A stretch of 10,184 bases of DNA from CAZFQG01 sp964520785 (GTDB lineage: Bacteria > Planctomycetota > Planctomycetia > Pirellulales > Thermoguttaceae): assembly GCA_964520785.1 (NCBI GenBank), contig CAZFQG010000212.1, positions 1 to 10,184 on the forward strand, read 5' to 3'. The notes beneath the pieces were generated by a model, which was not told the DNA's origin, made no database searches, and saw nothing but the letters and a program-made list of their open reading frames with translations. Numbering within the stretch: position 1 is the stretch's first letter; each line of letters opens with the position of its first letter. Position numbers and translations under genes: made by a program. Shown here piece after piece: positions 1-5,537 of the stretch.

Positions 1-8
1 AGGAAATA

Positions 9-1007
9 GTGAAAATCTCGCCTTGGTGGGCTAACAATTGTGAGTTGCGGCACTACGCATCCGTCCTGAGCCGGTCCCGGCAAGGTCGTTTGACGACGGC
101 ACACGCGGAGGCGACCGAACAGGTCTCGATTGCCCGGAAGGCTTGGGACGAGGCGAAAACGGACCTCCTGACATTCGTCGATTCCCATTTCGAATCCCTC
201 TTGAAGCGCCCCGAACCGACCACGTCCGCCGTGCCGAGGGGGCCGCTCTTGGCAAGCCCCGGGCCCGCCGCCGCGAAGGAGGAAGGCGTCGAGAAAACCG
301 CGGCCGACGAAACGGACGCACCGCGCATCGACCAGCTCCAACGGCGATTGGTACTGTTGGAAGCACGGCGCGACGACCTCGGCGAAAAACTGACCGATGC
401 CCATCCCGAACTCCTCGCCGTCGATGACGAGATCAAGACGATCCGGAAGCAGGTAACACTCCTTCGCGAGGAAACCGCGAAGCCGGCCGGCCCGAAGGCA
501 GCGCCACGCGAATCCGCCGAGGCCGCCGCCCCTGCCATTTCGCCGGCACCGGACGTCGCCGGTCAGCGTGTCCGCTTCGACTCGCGCAAGACGACGCTTG
601 CGCGCGCGGAAACGGACTACCAAGAAGCCCTGGCGAAACAGCAAGCCGCGGCCGGGACGCTCGTCTCCGCCTCCCCGATCCAAGTCCGTTCGGCGTCCGG
701 CTGCCGGGTCGTTCCCGGGACACCCTCACTTGACCCTCACACCGTCTTGATCAGCGTATTCGCCGGATTCATCGTTGGGCTGGGAATCCTCCTGCTGGGG
801 CGGGCACGAACGGTCTTCCGTCCGATCACCACCCCGGAAGAAGCGGAGGCCGCGCTGGGTGTTCCGGTCGCCGGAATCGTTCCCAGTTCGACCAGTTCGG
901 GCCGCCGCGCGGTGCCTCGCGAACGCATTCTCCTAACCGTCCTGGCGTTCTTGCTGCTGATCATCGCGGGGTTGTTCGTTTCGGCGGCCGGAACGGGCCG
1001 GCTTTAG
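9..1007 (+). CDS. Wzz/GumC-like chain-length-determinant protein, C-terminal part (probably 5'-partial)
   Basis: Resembles the C-terminal half of polysaccharide co-polymerases (Wzz/GumC type), inner-membrane proteins that control chain length and export of surface polysaccharide. Seen: a coiled-coil-prone stretch around residues 105-155 with the family-typical 'T..HPEL..VD.EI' pattern (residues 129-142), a second helical stretch at 185-215, a membrane segment at about 245-264, then 'PITTPEEAEAALGVPVAGIVP' like the conserved region after the last membrane helix, and a second hydrophobic segment at 306-325. Proteins of this type normally begin with an N-terminal membrane helix and a periplasmic domain, which are absent here. 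The frame is open leftwards to the window edge without a stop, so the GTG used as start (AGGA only 4 bases upstream) is uncertain. An Ala/Pro-rich linker (about 70-105 and 157-182) looks poorly conserved. No tyrosine-kinase domain follows. It ends 6 bases before the convergent glycosyltransferase. Family assignment is fairly likely; exact role is inferred. Confidence 0.7.
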   Translation: MKISPWWANNCELRHYASVLSRSRQGRLTTAHAEATEQVSIARKAWDEAKTDLLTFVDSHFESLLKRPEPTTSAVPRGPLLASPGPAAAKEEGVEKTAADETDAPRIDQLQRRLVLLEARRDDLGEKLTDAHPELLAVDDEIKTIRKQVTLLREETAKPAGPKAAPRESAEAAAPAISPAPDVAGQRVRFDSRKTTLARAETDYQEALAKQQAAAGTLVSASPIQVRSASGCRVVPGTPSLDPHTVLISVFAGFIVGLGILLLGRARTVFRPITTPEEAEAALGVPVAGIVPSSTSSGRRAVPRERILLTVLAFLLLIIAGLFVSAAGTGRL

Positions 1008-1013
1008 AACCGG

Positions 1014-2504
1014 CTACTTTGTCGCGAGGGAGGAAACGATTTCCTGGTATTGCCGGGCCTCGGAGGATTGGGGGTCGATTCTGATCCAGCGTTCGGTCAC
1101 TTCCGCGGCCGCGTCGACTTGATCGACGGCGACGAGCGTTCGAATGAACCAGCGGAAACACCACGGGTCGACGCAGCCGCCGAGATACGCCGGCTGTAGC
1201 CGTTCGACGGCCCCCGCGGCGTTGCCGCCGCGCAATTGGCATGCGCCGCGGATGATTCTCTCGATGTTTTCCCTTTCTTCCGCGGTACAGACCATTCCGT
1301 CGAGGAGGGTGACCGCGGCATCTTCATTGCCCTCGGCGATCTCCAGTTCGATCAACCGGCGGCGGACGCGATTAGCGCAGGGTCGCTCTTCGAGCGACTT
1401 CTTGAGGACCCACCTCGCCTCGTCTTCCTTTTCCTCCTTCTGCAGACAGACACTCAAACATACGGCCGCGAGGTCGAGGACATCCATCGAATGCCAGGTC
1501 AACGGCGTGACGCCGCCGTGCTTCAACGCGGCATCGAAGGACCGCGCGGCCAGATCGAGGCGCCCTTCCTTTCGCATCAGATTTCCCAGGGCGCACAACA
1601 GGGGCGCATCGGTCGGAAACTCCTCCAATGCCGCGGCCGTCGCGATGATCTGCCGTTCCGCGGAATCTTCGAAAGCGTCAAACGACGTGATGTAGCCGAC
1701 GTGTGCTTCGAGCCGTTCCGGAGAATGGGCTTCGGAAAACAGAATCGCCTCGCGGTAGGCGTCGTGCGCCGGCCGAGACTCTCCGAGGATCGTCATCGCC
1801 TCCGCCTGCGCCAGAAGGTACCGTGCTTCCGGTTCACCGCATTCCTGCAACGCGACCTCGGCGATCCGGCGGTTTCGCCGGGCCCGCCTTCGCCGCGCCT
1901 CGATATCTCGGTCGGGTCGCAGAATACGGCCCGGGGCGCTGCCGGCGCGTACGCCGAGCTTTTCCGCGCAAAGCGCCGTCGTCTCGCGGATACGGCCCTG
2001 GAAATCCAGACCTCGACGTCGTGGAGTCAGCCGCAATTGGGCGATCTCTTCCGGCGAGTCCTCGTGACCGGACTTCGGCTCCTCGACCATCATGTAGTAC
2101 TGCTCGTCGCGGTCCGACTCGCAGGCGAGAAACACGATCAACGGCTCGACGAAATCCCCCTGAAACACCTCACCCGCCTCCATCCAAAGAATCCATTCGC
2201 CGGTCGCCTTCGCGGCGGCGCGGTTCTTGAGATCGGCATAATCTCCCTCCCACGGAATCCGCAATGTCTTGCAGCCCCAAGGCGTGTCGGCGGCCGGAGA
2301 GTCGGAAGAAACGACGTCGACAATGAGGATTTCCGCCGCGAAGGCTTCCACGCTTCGCACCGTCTGGGTCACCAGATCCTTCTCATCAATCGCCAAGACC
2401 ACCACCGTCAGTGGAGGCATCTCGAGTTCATGGTCTTCATGTCGCGGCCGAGGATCTGGGTGAGAATCAGCCGCTTGGGCGGTGTTTTGGGACGATTTCG
2501 TCAC
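1014..2504 (-). CDS. Family-2 glycosyltransferase with TPR-like C-terminal half
   Basis: A 496-residue protein. Residues 30-115 have the nucleotide-sugar-binding fold of GT2 enzymes: a hydrophobic strand 'LTVVVLAID', the 'IVDVVSSDS' segment (canonical form VVDTGSTDGT), 'GDYADLKNRA' (canonical DFAxARNxA) and 'GEWILWMEAGE' (canonical GDWILxLDADE). The following 'RLTPRRRGLDFQGRIRE' (158-174) matches the post-catalytic segment of GT2-TPR proteins. Residues about 205-490 are helical, with TPR-like repeats (clearest at 297-330), probably for protein contact. The metal-binding DxD is altered to E-A-G-E at 109-112, so activity is uncertain. It starts at GTG because a strong GGAGG lies 6 bases upstream; the next in-frame ATG (residue 29) falls just before the first strand and lacks such a site. 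No signal peptide or membrane helix, so cytoplasmic. Probable role: glycan or exopolysaccharide synthesis, in keeping with the neighbouring chain-length protein (inference). It lies 135 bases after the propeller gene and has its own promoter-like sequence. Confidence 0.8.
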   Translation of the reverse strand: MTKSSQNTAQAADSHPDPRPRHEDHELEMPPLTVVVLAIDEKDLVTQTVRSVEAFAAEILIVDVVSSDSPAADTPWGCKTLRIPWEGDYADLKNRAAAKATGEWILWMEAGEVFQGDFVEPLIVFLACESDRDEQYYMMVEEPKSGHEDSPEEIAQLRLTPRRRGLDFQGRIRETTALCAEKLGVRAGSAPGRILRPDRDIEARRRRARRNRRIAEVALQECGEPEARYLLAQAEAMTILGESRPAHDAYREAILFSEAHSPERLEAHVGYITSFDAFEDSAERQIIATAAALEEFPTDAPLLCALGNLMRKEGRLDLAARSFDAALKHGGVTPLTWHSMDVLDLAAVCLSVCLQKEEKEDEARWVLKKSLEERPCANRVRRRLIELEIAEGNEDAAVTLLDGMVCTAEERENIERIIRGACQLRGGNAAGAVERLQPAYLGGCVDPWCFRWFIRTLVAVDQVDAAAEVTERWIRIDPQSSEARQYQEIVSSLATK

Positions 2505-2510
2505 GGCAGA

Positions 2511-2515
2511 CCTCC
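2511..2515 (-). promoter_or_regulatory. Ribosome binding site deciding the GTG start of the glycosyltransferase
   Basis: On the minus strand this reads GGAGG, 6 bases before GTG at 2504. It supports the GTG over the internal ATG at residue 29. A run of eight C on the mRNA (2521-2528) lies 5 bases further upstream. Confidence 0.75.
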
Positions 2516-2567
2516 ATGTTGGGGGGGGAACTTTCCATTTCGCCTTTCGACTCGGTTCTGCGCCCGG

Positions 2568-2596
2568 AGTGTACCACGGATCGCGATTCCGGAGAA
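2568..2596 (-). promoter_or_regulatory. Promoter-like sequence for the glycosyltransferase gene
   Basis: On the minus strand GTGGTACACTC occupies 2567-2577, giving an extended -10 (TGGTACACT; hexamer TACACT at 2568-2573) about 63 bases before the start codon. A possible weak -35 (TTCTCC, 2591-2596) lies 17 bases upstream. The block 2558-2578 matches 18 of 21 bases of the block upstream of the propeller gene (5377-5397), which is the main support. Promoter function is inference. Confidence 0.5.
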
Positions 2597-2618
2597 TAGC
2601 GAATACGTCACTCCAAAT

Positions 2619-2635
2619 CCCCTCGCGGGAAGGGG
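2619..2635 (-). terminator. Weak hairpin after the propeller gene
   Basis: Just after the stop of the propeller gene, the minus strand reads CCCCT - 7-base loop - AGGGG followed by ATTTGG. The stem is 5 bp (6 with a wobble pair) and the T-run only three, so it is a weak intrinsic-terminator candidate. The rest of the 135-base gap (2505-2639) holds the promoter-like box, a G8 tract and the ribosome binding site of the next gene. Confidence 0.35.
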
Positions 2636-2639
2636 CCTG

Positions 2640-5309
2640 TCATTTAGCGCGTTCCCAGACCGCCGGGAGGTCCTTTGACGCCTCCCCGTATGTCTGCGAG
2701 ACGACGAACCCGCTCGCCTGGGACATATAGAAAATCCGCCCGTTGGAAACCACCGCGCCCAGGCACTCTCGCGAATCGATAGCCGGTCCGGTCGAGACGA
2801 GTTCGCCGTTCTTGGAAAGGTCGATCATGTCCATGTTCGCCCCCAAGACGTACGGTTCGGAGAGGGTGAAGCGGCAGCAGGCGTAGTTGTGGCCGATGCT
2901 ACTGGTGACCGCGCCGGTTTGGCGGTCGAAGAGATTTCCCTTGCCGCGGAGTGCGTTGGAGAAGATGAACTCCTCTCCCACGGTGACCACGTTGAGCGCC
3001 GAGGTCACCGGATCGGACCGCCAAATGAGCGAGCCGTCCTCGGCGTCCAGACACCAGACGAACCGGTCCTCGGTCGATTCGTTCGGCCGGTTGTTCCCGC
3101 CGAGATAAATCCGCCCATCCCGCGCGCTGAGGGTGCATTTCGAGGTGACGTAGTACTCGTTCGTCAACCAGATCACATCCCCCGTCCGGGGATCCAAGCA
3201 GGCCGTCAAGCCGTTGTTCTCCTCCGGCAAGCCGCGGCGTCTCCGCTCGCCGGCGGCGTAACCGAAGAAGGTAGAGTAGTACAACTTCCCGTCGAGCAGA
3301 CATATCCCGCAGTCGTTGCCGCCCCGGCCGTACTCGGAGAAATCCTTTTCCCAGACGACCTTGCCGGTGTCCAGGTCCCAGGCCCACATCCGCGGGCGGT
3401 GGTCTCTCGGATAATAGGGATTGTCGTTGGAGTAGATCCAACTCATCACTTCACGGCCGCCGGCATCGACCGGGGTTCCTCCGAAGGTGAAGTACTTCTC
3501 CGACCCTTGTGCCGCGTATTCGCCGGAACCGGAGGCGTAAATGGCGAGATTCTCGTGTACTACCGGTGGAAACTGCCGGCTCCAACTGGGCGACCCGGTA
3601 AATGGCGCCTCCCAAAGCAGTTCCCCCGTCGCCGCGTCGAGGCACCGCATCCGCGAATGTTTGATGCCGGCCTGGGGGACGAGGAGCTTTCCCGAAACGT
3701 ATAGGGGCGAGGTGAACGACAGATAGACATCCGGCCACCATCGCCGCCAGAGCAACCGCCCCGTATCCTGTTCGACGGCGAGGACCTGGCCCTCGGCGGT
3801 GTGCATGTAGACGCGTCCGCCGCCACACACTGGCAGGTGCTTCACCGTCCCCTCGAGCCGCCGCGCCCAACGCATCCGAAGCGGCGGTTTGAGACCCTGG
3901 TTGTTTGCGTTCGAGCCCTGGAAATCTCCGTAGTTCGTGTACCAGTCGTACTCCGGCCCCGCCAGCGGGCCCTCCAGCGGACTGCGGATGCGCCACGTCT
4001 GGAGGTCTTTCGTCGGGAGCGGGGCGTCGCCGCCGGGTCCGAATACGTAGAGGTATCCGTCCTCGCAGCCGGCGTAGATCCGGCCGTCCGCGACGGCGAG
4101 CCCGGCGGTGAGCGGCCGGCCGAAGCCCGTCTCGTAAGCCGGCACGTCCGACCCGTCGAGCGGAACGACGTACAGCTTTCCATCCAAGCCGCCGTAGATT
4201 GCGTGATCCCGCGTCAAGACGACCGGGCATAAACCTCCCGCGGCGCAGAGGACGTCGGTCGCCTCGCCTGTCGGCGCATGGCGGCACAGTCCCCGCCCCT
4301 CCTCCGGCCGGACGCGGTACACATCCGTGCCGCGCACGCTCACCGGGGAGAGACTCAACAACCCCAAGTCTCGGATGGATGTCTCCGTCCCTTGGATAGA
4401 ACCGGTTTCGACCGTATCCCCCACCAGCCGCATCGTCTCCACGCGGCCGGCGTTGTCGCGGCGGTGCCACTGAACGTACACGTTCCCTTCGGCGTCCGCG
4501 CTCTGGCCGAACGTGGCCGGGTATTCCGTGCCCGCGTTCTTGGGAACGAGCCCCACGGCCCTCAGGACGGGCTTATCGCCGGAATCCTCGATAAACACGG
4601 TCCGCCCTCCGGCCGGCATCACGATGACATCTCCGGCCAGGCAGATATCCCGCGAGCAGACGAAGTGATCCTGCCAGGTGACCCGGTCCTTGCGGTGCGC
4701 CAGCCAGTCGGCGCCGCTCCAGCGGTCTCCGTCGAAGCCGATCACTTCCTTTACGAAATCCCAAGTCCATACGACGTCGCCGGAGGGGGTTATCGCGTAG
4801 ACCTTGGCACCGAGCGTGGCGAAGTAGACCCGGTCCTTGCCGACCGCGGGCGCGGAAAAGACCGGTTCCGCGCAGTCGATCGTCTTCACCGGCGTTCCGG
4901 TCGTCCGATCCAATACGTAGTAATACCCGGCGGTGGTTCCCACATGCAAGTAGTCCCCCACGACGGCGGGCGCGGCGACGTTATTGCAGTTGCCTTCTCC
5001 GCCTTGCGTGGCGAACCGCCAGATTTCTTTGAAAGACGCCGTGTCGATGGCGAAAACGACCCCGGAGCCGTCCATCACATAGACGATTCCGTCACTCACG
5101 ACCGGGGCGGCATAGACCCCGTCCGAGAGCGGCACCGCCGCCACAAGTCCCAGCGGTGTTTCGAGCGCGACATGCGGCGCATCCCCCGAACGGGCCGCAT
5201 TCCCCTGCAACTGGGGCCATGAATCGGCGGCATCGGCACCGACAAGCAAGACAACCCAAAGGAGCGGTGACACCAGGGTCGCGATGGCAATCGATTTCTT
5301 ACGGTTCAT
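2640..5309 (-). CDS. Secreted double PQQ-like beta-propeller repeat protein
   Basis: An 889-residue protein with a classical signal peptide: 'MNRKK', a hydrophobic core at about 7-24 and likely cleavage after ADA (residue 27). The mature part begins 'DSWPQLQGNAARSG', like the DWPQxxGxxxxxG opening common to secreted PQQ-repeat proteins. Blade motifs recur throughout: 'PVVSDGIVYVMDGSGVVFAID' type strands at 69-90, 115-134, 153-173, 364-383, 402-423, 492-513, 533-567, 638-653, 727-763 and 846-870, often closed by 'G.LLW', 'GKVVWE', 'GDVIW' or 'GSLIW' tryptophans. They fall into two groups (about 30-430 and 450-875), suggesting two propellers. No enzyme domain or cofactor site is evident; most proteins of this sort bind ligands or partners rather than PQQ. 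The start is ATG at 5309 because GGGAGG lies 6 bases upstream and a signal peptide follows directly; an upstream in-frame GTG at 5396 would bury the signal peptide and overlaps the promoter. It is divergent from the carbohydrate-active gene and may act on the same outer-surface substrate (inference). Confidence 0.85.
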   Translation of the reverse strand: MNRKKSIAIATLVSPLLWVVLLVGADAADSWPQLQGNAARSGDAPHVALETPLGLVAAVPLSDGVYAAPVVSDGIVYVMDGSGVVFAIDTASFKEIWRFATQGGEGNCNNVAAPAVVGDYLHVGTTAGYYYVLDRTTGTPVKTIDCAEPVFSAPAVGKDRVYFATLGAKVYAITPSGDVVWTWDFVKEVIGFDGDRWSGADWLAHRKDRVTWQDHFVCSRDICLAGDVIVMPAGGRTVFIEDSGDKPVLRAVGLVPKNAGTEYPATFGQSADAEGNVYVQWHRRDNAGRVETMRLVGDTVETGSIQGTETSIRDLGLLSLSPVSVRGTDVYRVRPEEGRGLCRHAPTGEATDVLCAAGGLCPVVLTRDHAIYGGLDGKLYVVPLDGSDVPAYETGFGRPLTAGLAVADGRIYAGCEDGYLYVFGPGGDAPLPTKDLQTWRIRSPLEGPLAGPEYDWYTNYGDFQGSNANNQGLKPPLRMRWARRLEGTVKHLPVCGGGRVYMHTAEGQVLAVEQDTGRLLWRRWWPDVYLSFTSPLYVSGKLLVPQAGIKHSRMRCLDAATGELLWEAPFTGSPSWSRQFPPVVHENLAIYASGSGEYAAQGSEKYFTFGGTPVDAGGREVMSWIYSNDNPYYPRDHRPRMWAWDLDTGKVVWEKDFSEYGRGGNDCGICLLDGKLYYSTFFGYAAGERRRRGLPEENNGLTACLDPRTGDVIWLTNEYYVTSKCTLSARDGRIYLGGNNRPNESTEDRFVWCLDAEDGSLIWRSDPVTSALNVVTVGEEFIFSNALRGKGNLFDRQTGAVTSSIGHNYACCRFTLSEPYVLGANMDMIDLSKNGELVSTGPAIDSRECLGAVVSNGRIFYMSQASGFVVSQTYGEASKDLPAVWERAK

Positions 5310-5315
5310 TGTCGT

Positions 5316-5321
5316 CCTCCC
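5316..5321 (-). promoter_or_regulatory. Ribosome binding site deciding the start of the propeller gene
   Basis: The minus strand reads GGGAGG, 6 bases before ATG at 5309. It selects this start over the in-frame GTG 87 bases upstream. Confidence 0.8.
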
Positions 5322-5386
5322 GTTCACACGTTGGCATGATGTCCAGTTGCGCGAGTTTCCGTCCTCGAGGAACACGCTGCCCCCTG

Positions 5387-5415
5387 AGTCTACCACGCCG
5401 CGGGGATGAACACAA
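5387..5415 (-). promoter_or_regulatory. Promoter-like sequence for the propeller gene
   Basis: The minus strand carries TTGTGT (5410-5415), a 17-base spacer, then TAGACT (5387-5392) inside an extended GTGGTAGACTC. The hexamer ends about 78 bases before the ATG, leaving a moderately long leader. The surrounding 21 bases are nearly the same as those upstream of the glycosyltransferase gene (2558-2578). Promoter function is inferred from the spacing and this repetition. Confidence 0.55.
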
Positions 5416-5476
5416 CTTCGACGGCGGCGATCCCGCTATACGCCCGTTCAGGTAACTGCGCGCTTGGCGGAGTCCT

Positions 5477-5482
5477 TATACT
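5477..5482 (+). promoter_or_regulatory. Possible -10 element for the hydrolase-UroD operon
   Basis: TATACT lies about 55 bases before the ATG at 5538 and shares the TAnACT core with the two minus-strand promoter-like boxes. No convincing -35 is seen 16-18 bases upstream. The divergent gap 5310-5537 otherwise holds the two ribosome binding sites and the minus-strand promoter-like box, and no gene. Confidence 0.35.
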
Positions 5483-5526
5483 TGGGATCGTGACGTTTCC
5501 GATACGGTGGTTCGCTTATGCGCATG

Positions 5527-5531
5527 GGAGG
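5527..5531 (+). promoter_or_regulatory. Ribosome binding site deciding the start of the carbohydrate-active gene
   Basis: GGAGG lies 6 bases before ATG 5538 and 9 bases before the adjacent ATG 5541; either could be used. It argues against the in-frame ATG at 5406, which has no such site, would place 44 residues before the signal peptide and would lie upstream of the likely promoter. Confidence 0.75.
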
Positions 5532-5537
5532 AAAGAA

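Noticed and set aside
36..44. AATTGTGAG resembling half of the lac operator
   Set aside because: Nine bases only, no second half-site, and inside a coding frame; chance similarity or at most a vector-contamination query.
997..1014. GCCGG / CCGGC hairpin across the two convergent stops as a shared terminator
   Set aside because: Only a 5-bp stem with an 8-base loop and no T-run on either strand; expected by chance in GC-rich DNA.
1236..2678. Long plus-strand open frame opposite the glycosyltransferase
   Set aside because: The minus-strand reading has GT2 and TPR-like motifs and a strong ribosome binding site; this one shows only GC-rich shadow composition.
2871..2879. Vicinal cysteines (811-812) in the propeller protein as a PQQ-dehydrogenase cofactor site
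   Set aside because: Such a pair occurs near PQQ in methanol dehydrogenases, but here it lies near the C-terminus and the other cofactor and metal residues are not recognisable.
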